Of a DNA stretch of 64,000 nucleotides, positions 43,094 to 51,932 are shown one piece after another. The notes beneath the pieces were generated by a model, which saw only the letters and a program-made list of their open reading frames with translations, was not told the DNA's origin and did no database searches. Numbering within the stretch: position 1 is the first letter of the stretch; each line of letters begins with the position of its first letter. Source of the stretch: CAJPQU01 sp052170475 (GTDB lineage Bacteria > Bacillota > Negativicutes > Selenomonadales > Selenomonadaceae); assembly GCA_052170475.1 (NCBI GenBank), contig JBQNAL010000005.1, positions 62,001-126,000 on the forward strand. Reading direction: 5' to 3'. Position numbers and translations under genes: made by a program.

Positions 43094-44034
43094 AAACAAT
43101 TTGCGGCGATGTCATTGAGGAAATGAAAAAACTTCCTGACAAGAGTATTCATTTAATCGTGACAGACCCGCCATATAATCTCAATAAAGATTATGGGAAC
43201 AATCAAGATAAACTTAAATTTGACGAATATCTTGACTTTTCGCGTCAATGGCTTACAGAAGCAAAGCGTATTCTTACAGATAATGGAACTATATATGTTT
43301 TCATGGGAATGCGCTATATTTCCTATGTTTATACTATCTTGGAGCAAGAATTAGGCATGACTTTTAATTCTTGGATAACATGGTTTTATACGCAGGGTAT
43401 CGGAAAAACAAAAGGCTTTTCGCCGCGACACGATGATATACTGATGTTCACAAAAAGCCCCCAAAAATTTGTCTTTCATTTGGATGATATTAGAGTACCC
43501 CAAAAATTTTATCGTTCTGTTAATAATATGCGAGGGGCAAATCCGGGCAATGTGTGGGAGTTTTCCCATATGCACTATTGCAATAAGAATAGAAAGCAGC
43601 ATCCGACACAAAAGCCGGAGGGGTTATTTGAACGTATGATTTTAGCGTCCTCAAATCCGGGAGATACAATCCTTGACCCCTTTGTAGGGAGCGGCACGGC
43701 ATTAAGAGTGTGCCAACAGACGGACAGAAAAGGAATTGGAATTGATATAAACCCTGAATATATCGAAATGACCAAAGAACGGCTTGCAGAAGAATTCAAG
43801 GGTTTTGATAGCATAGATGAGAGAATGAAACGCGTCCCGAACGATTTGAATGACGCAGCAATCCGTGAAGAGTATATCAGAAATCATGTTGAATGGTTTT
43901 TGAAGAATCACCCCGACGCAGTAGGTGAATTCATGCAGGAAGTTAGGCAGAAGTACGAGGTGAAGATGAAAGAAAGCAATCAAATGACCCTGTTTGACCT
44001 GTTTGGAACGGAACTGGCGGCGGCAACAGTATAG
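43078..44034 (+). CDS. Beta-class DNA (probably adenine-N6) methyltransferase
   Basis: A 318-residue site-specific DNA methyltransferase. DPPYNL (motif IV, residues 30-35) comes before the SAM-binding motif I DPFVGSGTA near residue 200, the beta-class order; HPTQKPEGLFERMI is motif X-like. DPPY favours adenine-N6, though cytosine-N4 enzymes are related. It should protect the host from the overlapping endonuclease. Low GC and codon use differ from neighbours, indicating recent transfer. Confidence 0.92.
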   Translation: MDKELKTICGDVIEEMKKLPDKSIHLIVTDPPYNLNKDYGNNQDKLKFDEYLDFSRQWLTEAKRILTDNGTIYVFMGMRYISYVYTILEQELGMTFNSWITWFYTQGIGKTKGFSPRHDDILMFTKSPQKFVFHLDDIRVPQKFYRSVNNMRGANPGNVWEFSHMHYCNKNRKQHPTQKPEGLFERMILASSNPGDTILDPFVGSGTALRVCQQTDRKGIGIDINPEYIEMTKERLAEEFKGFDSIDERMKRVPNDLNDAAIREEYIRNHVEWFLKNHPDAVGEFMQEVRQKYEVKMKESNQMTLFDLFGTELAAATV

Positions 44035-44098
44035 CAGATAAAATCAAGTATCGAATAGCTTTCAACATCGGTTTGTAGATTAAAGCGACAAAATAACA

Positions 44099-44152
44099 TG
44101 AGAGAGTAGCTTACACCCTTATATATCAAGGATTTAAGCTACTCTCTTTTTA
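44099..44152 (+). terminator. Intrinsic terminator of the restriction-modification genes
   Basis: AGAGAGTAGCTTA (44101-44113) pairs with TAAGCTACTCTCT (44134-44146) around a 20-base loop; TTTTT follows. It marks the right edge of the AT-rich island. Confidence 0.82.
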
Positions 44153-44159
44153 TGCTGTG

Positions 44160-44315
44160 GGGAAATTCTGTCGCGCAGATCATCCGGGGCGGCATGGGGC
44201 GCGTGGTGGGCTATTCCCCATCGCGATGGCAAAGAACGCTGTGGGCATGACGCTGGTTTGCGAAGGAACGACGTACGTCTGTGCGCTGATTTTTTCTTTT
44301 GTTTGGCAGGAGTAA
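44160..44315 (+). pseudogene. Possible 3' remnant of a membrane-protein gene
   Basis: Directly after the island the DNA is GC-rich again and one frame reads MAKNAVGMTLVCEGTTYVC then ALIFSFVWQE and TAA (44313-44315). This resembles the last transmembrane helix and C-terminus of a transporter. Another frame just upstream reads NSVAQIIRGGMGRVVGYS, so a frameshift may be present. No start or RBS fits. It may be what is left of a gene cut by island insertion; the source family is not recognised. Confidence 0.3.
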
Positions 44316-44367
44316 CGCGCTTGCTTATCGAAGTGCAACGGGCAGGAAAGGAAGCGGGAGGTGCGGC

Positions 44368-44685
44368 GTGAAGAAAGTGCGGATCACCGTGGTGCGCAAG
44401 GCGTCGTACCCGGATTTGATGGCGAAATATGAAAATCCCATCGAACACGCCTGCGATGTCGAAGAAGGCGCGGTGTTCATCGCCGATGGCCGACAAAAGC
44501 CGGACGGTCTGTGCGACAGTGCATGGGAAACCATGTCGCCCTTCGTCATGGGGCTTGCCCATGGGGCGGAGAATTTCTATGACGGCTGGATGAAGAATCC
44601 CCGCTCGGCGATGATTTCCTGCAACGATGGCTTTCGCCCGGTCAGTTTTTTGCTGGAGACGATGGAAGAGGATATAGTGCCATGA
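44368..44685 (+). CDS. TIGR04076-family small protein
   Basis: A 105-residue protein beginning KKVRITVVRKASYPDLMAKYENP, with CDVEEGAVFIADG, PDGLCDSAWETM and PRSAMISCNDGFRPVSF. This matches the short TIGR04076 family of anaerobes, whose function is unknown. It starts at GTG 44368 behind GGGAGG. The rest of the 333-base gap before it (44035-44367) contains only the R-M terminator and the possible gene remnant. Confidence 0.75.
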   Translation: MKKVRITVVRKASYPDLMAKYENPIEHACDVEEGAVFIADGRQKPDGLCDSAWETMSPFVMGLAHGAENFYDGWMKNPRSAMISCNDGFRPVSFLLETMEEDIVP

Positions 44686-44838
44686 GATGTCTGCGGGGGG
44701 CGTTGTCCGCTTTGTTCCCGCCGACCGGGCGAAAGGGATTCGCTTCGAGGACGGGCTCAATTTGTCCGTGCTTCTTTACGATGTTACAGGCAAAGAAAGA
44801 GCGCGGCGGCTCGGAAGCGGCAAAGGGGAGGTGACGGG

Positions 44839-46074
44839 GTGGGGATATTTCCGTACCCGGTGCAGTATTTTAGCTGCAAGGCGTTCGAGCAGACGCCGGA
44901 AGATCTGCAAAAGATGTTGGCGTATTTGGCGCATGTCGGCGCGGGGGCGGCGGGCGCGGTGGCGGGGGAGACCGGCATCCCGGGGCTGAAGATTGATTTT
45001 AACGATGGGGTGCGCCTTGAGGTGCCGAAAGGCGCGTGGCACGTTCGCATCGGCGCGCACGATTCGGGGCTGATCTTCTACGATCAGGACGTCTCGGAGA
45101 CGGTTTTGATCTCCTTGGAGAAGTATTATATTCCGTGGGCGATCGAGGTCAGCTACGAGGGGACGCCGGTCTTTGCCCACGATTTCGACCTGCACGGCGA
45201 GAAGGTGCGGCTCATCGTGAGCAGTGATCTCTTGGGGGACACGCAGTCCTTTTTGCCCTATATCCCCTATGTGCGTGACTATTACGGGGCGAAGGTGTAC
45301 TATTGGGTAAACCAAAAGATGCACGAGGTCTGCCGCCGGCTCTACCCGGAGATTCCCCTGCAGGAGGAGCGGGACGAGGATACCTACGCCACTTTTTACC
45401 TGAACGCCGGAATCGATTTTCCCGGTGCCGCGCCTTTTGACGGGCGGCAGGTACCCATGACGCAGACGGGGCAGATGATTTTGGGACTGCCGGAGGAAGC
45501 GCCGCCGGTTCCGTGGCCGAAGGGGGCGCGGCGTATCGCGGAGAAGTATGTGTGCATCGGCGTCCAGTCGTCGAGCGTGACGAAGGGGTGGCTCTATCCC
45601 GACGGCTGGGAGGAGGTGACGGCGTATGTCAAGTCGCTGGGCTATCGCGTGCTGTGCATTGATCGGGAGCGGACGGCGGAGGGCTACGGCTACCGCGTGA
45701 CCATGCCGAGCGGGGCGGAGGATTTCACCGGGGATTGTCCCCTCCTCGAGCGGGCGGACATGCTTTCCCATGCGGAATTTTTTATCGGTCTGCCCAGCGG
45801 TCTCTCGTGGCTGGCGCGGACGGCGGGCTGCCCGGTGGTGATGATCGGCGGGTTTTCCCTCTATTGGTGCGAATTTCCAACGCCTTACCGGGTGTATAAT
45901 CCCTTGGTGTGCGGCGGCTGTTATAACGATGTGCGCCTTTCATGGAAGGACGCGATCTGTCCACGGCTGGATGGTGTGCCGGAGCGAAGGTTGGAGTGTT
46001 CGACGAAGATCACGCCCCGGATGGTGACGGCGGCCATCGACCGCTTGCGCCGAGACTTAGGGGTGACGGGGTAG
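44839..46074 (+). CDS. Autotransporter-type O-heptosyltransferase (TibC/Aah-like)
   Basis: A 411-residue glycosyltransferase of the bacterial autotransporter heptosyltransferase group, which O-glycosylates serines of adhesin passenger domains in the cytosol. It shows the N-terminal GLKIDFNDGVRLEVPKG segment, DLLGDTQSFLPYIPYVRDYY, IGVQSSSVTKGW, and FFIGLPSGLSWLARTAGCPVV. Four cysteines at 358, 361 (CGGC), 374 and 387 match the four-Cys iron site known in this family. No autotransporter gene is adjacent. The start is GTG 44839, after GGGGAGG. Confidence 0.87.
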   Translation: MGIFPYPVQYFSCKAFEQTPEDLQKMLAYLAHVGAGAAGAVAGETGIPGLKIDFNDGVRLEVPKGAWHVRIGAHDSGLIFYDQDVSETVLISLEKYYIPWAIEVSYEGTPVFAHDFDLHGEKVRLIVSSDLLGDTQSFLPYIPYVRDYYGAKVYYWVNQKMHEVCRRLYPEIPLQEERDEDTYATFYLNAGIDFPGAAPFDGRQVPMTQTGQMILGLPEEAPPVPWPKGARRIAEKYVCIGVQSSSVTKGWLYPDGWEEVTAYVKSLGYRVLCIDRERTAEGYGYRVTMPSGAEDFTGDCPLLERADMLSHAEFFIGLPSGLSWLARTAGCPVVMIGGFSLYWCEFPTPYRVYNPLVCGGCYNDVRLSWKDAICPRLDGVPERRLECSTKITPRMVTAAIDRLRRDLGVTG

Positions 46075-46155
46075 GCAGGCGTCCCGCCGAGTGCGGGGCG
46101 AGAGCGTTTCGGCAAGACGACGCGAGAGCGGCGCTTACACGAAGGAGGAAATGAG

Positions 46156-46419
46156 ATGACACCGTGGGAAAAGTATCGGCAGGTTTTTCGTGAGGCGGTC
46201 GGTACGGGCTGGGCGCTCTTGGCGCTCATTTTGTTTTGGTGCGCGGCGGGGTTTGGCCTCGCGCAGGTGCCGGTGACCTTTGCCCATATCCCCCTTTGGG
46301 TATGGGCGGCCATCGGGGGGACGTGGCTTTTGGCGGTTCTCTTGGTGAAGGTTTTGACGGCGCGGGTCTTTCGGGATATGGCGCTCGACGAGGAGGCGGA
46401 GGATCATGAAGGACGGTAA
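46156..46419 (+). CDS. yhdT: YhdT-family small membrane protein
   Basis: An 87-residue DUF997 protein with two transmembrane helices (about 18-40 and 46-68) and acidic C-terminus. YhdT is encoded just before the pantothenate symporter PanF in many bacteria, as here, with a 14-base overlap; it probably assists that carrier. AAGGAGG lies upstream of ATG 46156. Confidence 0.88.
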   Translation: MTPWEKYRQVFREAVGTGWALLALILFWCAAGFGLAQVPVTFAHIPLWVWAAIGGTWLLAVLLVKVLTARVFRDMALDEEAEDHEGR

Positions 46420-47902
46420 CCTCTGGACGCTTTCGCCGCTCCTCTTTTTCATGGGGCTCATGTTGCTCGTGGGCTTTTGGGTGCGCTATCAGCAGCGTGC
46501 TGGTCTGGCGCGGAATTTCGTGGCGCAGTATTTCATCGGAAATCGGGAACTCGGCGGCTTCGTTTTGGCGATGACGACGGTGGCGACGTACAGTTCGGTG
46601 AGTTCCTTCGTGGGCGGCCCGGGCATGGCATGGAAGGTGGGCTTTGGCTGGCTCTACATGGCCATCGTACAGGTGACGGCGATCTTTTTGGTCTTGGGCA
46701 TTTTCGGTAAGCGCGTGGCACTCCTCTCCCGACGCTTTCAGGCGGTGACGGTGGTGGACATCCTGCGGGAGCGCTTTCAGTCGGATGTTTTGGCGGGGAT
46801 GGTGGCGTTCGTCATCGTATTGTTTTTCTGCGGCACGATGACGGCGCAATTCGTGGGCGGCGCGAAGCTCTTTGAGACGGTGACAGGGTACAGCTATACG
46901 GCAGGGCTGACGCTCTTCGCGCTGGTGGTGGTGGCGTATACCGCTGTCGGCGGCTTTCGGGCGGTGGCGCTGACGGATACGGCGTGCGCTCTGATGATGA
47001 TGGTGGGGATCGTCCTCCTCCTGTACCACATTTTAGAGGCAGGAGGCGGCTATGACGCCATCATGACCCATATCGCGGTGCATCATCCGGCGATGCTGGA
47101 TCCTCTCTCGGCGGGCGATATGCCGCTCGGGCTTTACTTTACCCAGTGGCTCTTGGTGGGGATCTGTACCATCGCCCTCCCGCAGTCCGTGGTGCGGGGG
47201 ATCAGCTATCGGGATACGAAGAGCCTGCACCGCGCCATGATGATCGGGACGGTGGTCATCGGCTTCATGACGGTGGGGGTCAATCTCACGGGGATCTTGG
47301 CGCGCGGGGTATTGACGGAGGAACTTGCCGTCTACGGCGGGGTCGATTACATCATTCCCCGCACCATCACCGCCACGATGCCGCCGCTCTTGGCGGGCAT
47401 CGCCATCGTGGGACCCTTGGCGGCGTCCATTTCCACCATCTCCAGCCTTCTCTTGGTAGCGGCCTCCGCCATCGTCAAGGACGTCTACCTGCACCACAAG
47501 ACGAAGCGGGGGGAAGCTGTGACGGATGGGCGGCTGCGCTTTTTGAGCATGGCGACGACGGCGGTGATCGGCGGCGCGGTGTTCTTCATCGCGCTGTCGC
47601 CGCCCAGCGTGATATGGATCATCAACATGTTCGCCTTCGGGGGACTCGAAACGGCGTTTTTCTGGACGCTGCTCTTCGGGCTCTTCTGGCGGCGCGCCAA
47701 TACGTTGGGGGCGCTTTTTTCCACCGTGGGCGGTACGGCGGCCTACTGCCTGACGCAAGGCTTGGGCGTTAAGATCATGGGGCTTCATCAGATCACCATC
47801 GGCATCACGGCGTCCCTGCTCTTTTTCCTCGTGGGGACGTATGTGGGGAAACCGACGGAGGAGAAGGTGCTGGCGGTCTTTTTCCCCGAAAAGGAAACAT
47901 AG
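46406..47902 (+). CDS. panF: Sodium/pantothenate symporter PanF
   Basis: A 498-residue sodium:solute symporter (SSS family) with about 13 helices. NFVAQYFIGNRELGGFVLAMTTVATYSSVSSFVGGPG, TAVGGFRAVALTD and AIVGPLAASISTISSLLLV match PanF-type carriers, and pairing with yhdT supports pantothenate as substrate. It would supply coenzyme A precursor. Confidence 0.9.
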   Translation: MKDGNLWTLSPLLFFMGLMLLVGFWVRYQQRAGLARNFVAQYFIGNRELGGFVLAMTTVATYSSVSSFVGGPGMAWKVGFGWLYMAIVQVTAIFLVLGIFGKRVALLSRRFQAVTVVDILRERFQSDVLAGMVAFVIVLFFCGTMTAQFVGGAKLFETVTGYSYTAGLTLFALVVVAYTAVGGFRAVALTDTACALMMMVGIVLLLYHILEAGGGYDAIMTHIAVHHPAMLDPLSAGDMPLGLYFTQWLLVGICTIALPQSVVRGISYRDTKSLHRAMMIGTVVIGFMTVGVNLTGILARGVLTEELAVYGGVDYIIPRTITATMPPLLAGIAIVGPLAASISTISSLLLVAASAIVKDVYLHHKTKRGEAVTDGRLRFLSMATTAVIGGAVFFIALSPPSVIWIINMFAFGGLETAFFWTLLFGLFWRRANTLGALFSTVGGTAAYCLTQGLGVKIMGLHQITIGITASLLFFLVGTYVGKPTEEKVLAVFFPEKET

Positions 47903-47951
47903 GGCGGCGTTTGGTCGGGCGATGCGATAGGGAAAGCAGGGGCGAGGTCGG

Positions 47952-49061
47952 ATGGCGAAGCGAGGCGTTTGGGCGGAAATTTCTTTGGGCGCACTAAAAA
48001 GCAATCTGCGGGCGATACGGACAAAGATCGCTGGCGGGGCGAAATTCTGCGCCGTGGTCAAGGCGAATGCCTACGGCCACGGGGCGATTCCCGTGGCGCG
48101 AGAAGCGGTGCGGGCGGGGGCGGACTATTTGGCGGTGGCGGTCTTAGCGGAGGCTGTGGCGCTTCGGCAAGCGGGGTTTACCACGCCGATCCTGCTCCTT
48201 GGCCCCACGGCGACGGAGGAAGCGGAGGATGTCGTCCGCTATGATGTGACCCAAGCGGTCACGACGGAACAGGCGGCACAGGTTCTGAGCGCGGCGGCGC
48301 TTCGCCAGCACAAGACGGTGAAGGTGCATTTGGCGGTCGATACGGGCATGGGGCGCATCGGCGTCGCGCCCGAGGCGGCGGGAGACGCCGCCGCCGGTAT
48401 CGCGGCGCTTCCCGCCGTGGAATTGGAAGGGCTGTTTTCTCACTTCGCCTTGGCGGACGCACGGGATAAAAGCTACGCCAAGGAGCAGTTTCGCCGCTTT
48501 CAGCGCGCGATGGCGGAGGTCGAGGGGCGGGGGATCGCGATCCCGCTCCGCCACATCGCGAACTCGGCGGCGATTTTGGAAATGCCGGAAACACATTTAG
48601 ACATGGTGCGGGCGGGGATCATCCTCTACGGGCTCTGGCCGTCGGAGGAAGTACGGCGCAGCATCGACCTTTGCCCTCTGATGACGGTCAAGGCGAGGAT
48701 CACCTGCGTGAAGGATTTCCCAAAAGGGGAGACCATCGGCTATGGCCGCCTCTTCACTGCGCCTCGTGACATGCGCGTCGCCACGCTCCCCCTCGGCTAC
48801 GCCGACGGCTACACGCGCCTTTATACGGGAAAAGCCGCCGTGGAGATCGAGGGGCGGCGGGTGCCGGTGGTGGGGCGCATCTGCATGGATCAGTGCATGA
48901 TCGACGTCACCGACATGCCCGATGCCGCCGTGGGGGATACCGTCACGATCTTCGGCTCGCCGACGCTCCCCGCCGACGAAGCCGCCGCTTGGCTCGGCAC
49001 CATCCACTACGAAGTCGTCTCCATGATCGCCCCGCGCATCCCCCGGGTGTATGTGGAATAG
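47952..49061 (+). CDS. alr: Alanine racemase
   Basis: A 369-residue PLP enzyme making D-alanine for peptidoglycan. AVVKANAYGHG holds the PLP lysine (Lys 37), VDTGMGRIG and HIANSAAIL are typical barrel motifs, and GETIGYGRLF carries the catalytic tyrosine; GRICMDQCMID closes the C-terminal domain. ATG 47952 follows a purine-rich GGGGCGAGG. A strong bidirectional terminator follows. Confidence 0.96.
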   Translation: MAKRGVWAEISLGALKSNLRAIRTKIAGGAKFCAVVKANAYGHGAIPVAREAVRAGADYLAVAVLAEAVALRQAGFTTPILLLGPTATEEAEDVVRYDVTQAVTTEQAAQVLSAAALRQHKTVKVHLAVDTGMGRIGVAPEAAGDAAAGIAALPAVELEGLFSHFALADARDKSYAKEQFRRFQRAMAEVEGRGIAIPLRHIANSAAILEMPETHLDMVRAGIILYGLWPSEEVRRSIDLCPLMTVKARITCVKDFPKGETIGYGRLFTAPRDMRVATLPLGYADGYTRLYTGKAAVEIEGRRVPVVGRICMDQCMIDVTDMPDAAVGDTVTIFGSPTLPADEAAAWLGTIHYEVVSMIAPRIPRVYVE

Positions 49062-49089
49062 GGGGTATCGTGGAACGGGGGAGGATGCA

Positions 49090-49135
49090 AAAGAGAGGGG
49101 CGCGTGCCGCATGGACACGCGCCCCTCTCTTTTTT
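49090..49135. terminator. Bidirectional intrinsic terminator
   Basis: AGAGAGGGGCGCGTG pairs with CACGCGCCCCTCTCT (15 pairs) with T and A runs on either side. It ends alr (plus) and the ABC operon (minus). Confidence 0.92.
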
Positions 49136-49168
49136 GGATGTTGCGCTGGGTCTTTTTCCCATCCGCCT

Positions 49169-50236
49169 TTACTCGGTTTCCGCGTACCAGAAGGGGCGGA
49201 GAAGATGAAGAGCGCAGGTCTCGCCGGGTTCCGGCCCCTTGTCACGGCGGCTCTTTTGGACGCGCATGAATTGCTCGCCGACCTTGACTTGATAGTCCAC
49301 GATCTCCCCTAAGAAGGCCTTGCGGGTGACGACGCCGTGGAGGCCTGCCGGGTCTTCCATCGTGGTGAAGTCGATCTCCGAGGGGCGGCTGGCCAAAGAG
49401 ACGTTCGCTTCTCCTTGGAGGCGCTCCGGGAGGGAGAAATTCTTCGGGATTTCGCCGCCCTCGGGGAGGGTGACGATGCCGTCCGCCTGCCTTGCGGCGA
49501 GGAAGTTCGAGAGACCGATGAAGCTGAAGACGAACTTGTTCGCCGGGTGGTTGTAGATGTTGAGCGGGGTGTCGATCTGCTGGACGACGCCTAACTTCAT
49601 GACCAAGATGCGATCCGAGAGCGCCATGGCTTCCGACTGGTCGTGCGTGACGTAGATGATGGAAAAGCCGTATTTCACCTGCAAGTCCTTGATCTCAAAG
49701 CGCATTTCTTCTCGAAGGTGCGGATCAAGGCTGGAGAGCGGCTCGTCGAGGAGCATGACGTCGGGGTTGATGGCGAGGGCGCGCGCCAGCGCCACCCGCT
49801 GCTTGCCGCCGCCGGAAAGAAAGTCTGGGCTTTCGTCCTTCGCTTTGAGGAGGTTCGTGGCCTTGAGGGCGTCGGTGGTGCGCCGGTCGATCTCTTTATC
49901 GTCCAGTTTTCGGATGCGCAGCGGAAAGGCGACGTTCTCGTAGACGGAGAGGTGCGGCCAGACGGCGAAGGCTTGAAAGACCATGCCGAAGTTGCGCTTT
50001 TCCGGCGGGACGTAGTGGTTCTTTTTCGGCGAGGAGAGCAGGCGATCCCCGACCCAGACTTCGCCGTCGGAGAGATCCTCAAATCCTGCCACCATGCGGA
50101 GCGTCGTGGTCTTGCCGCAGCCGGAGGGCCCCAGCATGGAGAAGCATTCGCCCTTGCCGATTTCATAGTTTAGGGCATCGACGGCGGTGACCTCACCGAA
50201 GCGCTTCGTGACGTTTACTAAGCGGACATAAGACAT
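49169..50236 (-). CDS. ABC transporter ATPase, iron/polyamine-type (first of two)
   Basis: A 355-residue importer ATPase of the FbpC/PotA type: Walker A GPSGCGKTTTL, Walker B VMLLDEPLSSLD, H-loop YVTHDQSEA and a C-terminal TOBE-like domain. The signature reads LSGGGKQRVALARAL where LSGGQQQR is usual. It is the last gene of the operon. ATG 50236 fits better than GTG 50248, which would abut the RBS. Its relation to the second ATPase (51929-53023) is the odd point: one permease, two ATPases. Confidence 0.93.
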   Translation of the reverse strand: MSYVRLVNVTKRFGEVTAVDALNYEIGKGECFSMLGPSGCGKTTTLRMVAGFEDLSDGEVWVGDRLLSSPKKNHYVPPEKRNFGMVFQAFAVWPHLSVYENVAFPLRIRKLDDKEIDRRTTDALKATNLLKAKDESPDFLSGGGKQRVALARALAINPDVMLLDEPLSSLDPHLREEMRFEIKDLQVKYGFSIIYVTHDQSEAMALSDRILVMKLGVVQQIDTPLNIYNHPANKFVFSFIGLSNFLAARQADGIVTLPEGGEIPKNFSLPERLQGEANVSLASRPSEIDFTTMEDPAGLHGVVTRKAFLGEIVDYQVKVGEQFMRVQKSRRDKGPEPGETCALHLLRPFWYAETE

Positions 50237-50240
50237 CGCG

Positions 50241-51932
50241 TTACACACCTGCCTTTTTCGAGAAATGGTTGATGACGAACTGCCCCAAGACGATGATGAT
50301 GAGGGCGATGCCCGCGAGCGCGGCGGAGATGACCGTCTCGCCGTCCTCGTTCAGGGTGTAGATGGCGACGCCGATCGTGCGCGTGGTAGGCGCGTAAAGC
50401 ATAATGGAGACCGTCAGCTCCCGCAGCGACGGCAGGAAGATGAGGAAGAACGCCGCCAGCATCCCGGGCTTCACGAGGGGCAGCACGATGTCCTTGAGGG
50501 ACTGCCACATGGTCGCGCCGCAGGCTCTGGAGGCCTCCACGAGGGAATCGTGCACCTGCTCCAAGGCGGCGGAGTTCGCTTTCAAGGAGAACGCCATGTA
50601 GCGGGCGATGTAGGCGACCAAGATGATCCAGACGGTGTTGTAGAGGTTGACGCCAAACTGTCCCGACCACGCTAAGATGACGCCCAAGGCGATGACGGAG
50701 CCGGGGACGGAGAAGGGGAGCATCCCCAAAAATTCCAAGATGCTCTTTCCCCGTACCTTCATCTTGACGATGACGTAGGAGATCATGACCCCGGCGAACA
50801 TCGTGATGACGGCCGCCGTGAAGCCCAAGGTCACGCTGTTGAAGATGGCGTCTCGGGTGACGGCGTAGTCAAAGAGGATGAATTTGAAGTTGTCCAAGGA
50901 GAGATTCTCCGGGCGAAATGCCAGTCCGTAGGTTTTCAGGCTGCCCACCAAGAAGATGACCACGGTGGGGAGGAGAATGGTGAAGCCGATGTAGAGGAAG
51001 CAGAAGATCATCATGGGCGTCTTGAGACCGCGCAGCTTCAGCTCCATGGGGCGGAAACTCTTGCCGCCGATGATCTGATAGTGTCCCGCGTCCAAGATGC
51101 GCCGCTGGAGCCAGATGATGAACGCCGCCGTGATGACGAGGACGGTGGCCAGCACCGTGCCGGTGCGGATGGATGCAAAGGAGCCGCCGCTCTGGTGGAT
51201 GCGCTCGTAGATGAGGACGGGGATGTTGTAGATGCCGTTCTCAATGCCTAAGACGGCCACGGTGCCGAAGTGCGCCATGGAGTAGAGCATGATGAGGAGC
51301 GCGCCGGAGAGGATGGAGGGCAGCACCAAGGGGATGGTGATCTTCCGCGTGATGGTGAAGAGTCCAGCCCCCGAGATGCGCGCCGATTCCTCAAGCGTCG
51401 GATCCATGCGCTCCAAGGCACCGCAGACTTGGATGAAGACGAAGGGGAAGAGGTACATGACCTCGACGGCGCTGATGCCCACATAACTGTAAATGTTGAA
51501 GATGGGGCCGGTAAAGCCGAAATGCTCCACGAAAAACTGATTGATGAAGCCCGCGTTCGGCGAGAGCAGCATCTTCCACGCCATCGCCCCGATGAAGGAG
51601 GGCAGCATGAAGGGGACGAGGAACATGCCCTTCATGAACTTCTTGTGCGGCAGATCCGTTCGGGTGACGAGCCACGCGAAGAAGGTGCCGACGATGGTGG
51701 AGCCGATGGTGGACATGCCGGCGATGATGAGGGAGTTGATGAGCGCCTGATACGTTTCCGGCTGCTGTAAGATCTGGACAGCCCCTTCAAAATTGAAGTG
51801 ATCCTCCACCCAGAAGGCGTTGAAAAGGATCAATAGGACGGGGAACGCCACGACGATGACGAGAATGGCGATGGACAGGAACAGGATCACCTGCGCCACG
51901 CCGAAGGAGCCTTTTGTTTTTACGGCGCTCAT
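50241..51932 (-). CDS. ABC transporter permease, two fused membrane domains (FbpB-like)
   Basis: A 563-residue protein with about twelve transmembrane helices in two homologous halves, each with an EAA-type loop (EESARISGAGLFTITRKITIPLVLP near 185; VEASRACGATMWQSLKDIVLPLV near 465). This double-permease form is typical of iron(III) and some thiamine or phosphonate importers. It overlaps the upstream ATPase gene (ATGA) and is four bases from the downstream one. Confidence 0.93.
   Translation of the reverse strand: MSAVKTKGSFGVAQVILFLSIAILVIVVAFPVLLILFNAFWVEDHFNFEGAVQILQQPETYQALINSLIIAGMSTIGSTIVGTFFAWLVTRTDLPHKKFMKGMFLVPFMLPSFIGAMAWKMLLSPNAGFINQFFVEHFGFTGPIFNIYSYVGISAVEVMYLFPFVFIQVCGALERMDPTLEESARISGAGLFTITRKITIPLVLPSILSGALLIMLYSMAHFGTVAVLGIENGIYNIPVLIYERIHQSGGSFASIRTGTVLATVLVITAAFIIWLQRRILDAGHYQIIGGKSFRPMELKLRGLKTPMMIFCFLYIGFTILLPTVVIFLVGSLKTYGLAFRPENLSLDNFKFILFDYAVTRDAIFNSVTLGFTAAVITMFAGVMISYVIVKMKVRGKSILEFLGMLPFSVPGSVIALGVILAWSGQFGVNLYNTVWIILVAYIARYMAFSLKANSAALEQVHDSLVEASRACGATMWQSLKDIVLPLVKPGMLAAFFLIFLPSLRELTVSIMLYAPTTRTIGVAIYTLNEDGETVISAALAGIALIIIVLGQFVINHFSKKAGV

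Noticed and set aside
44687..44989. Open frame of 100 codons between the TIGR04076-like gene and the heptosyltransferase
   Set aside because: It overlaps 151 bases of the heptosyltransferase in another frame, and the conserved N-terminal motif of that family is in the 44839 frame. A 50-codon frame at 44682-44834 is likewise unsupported.
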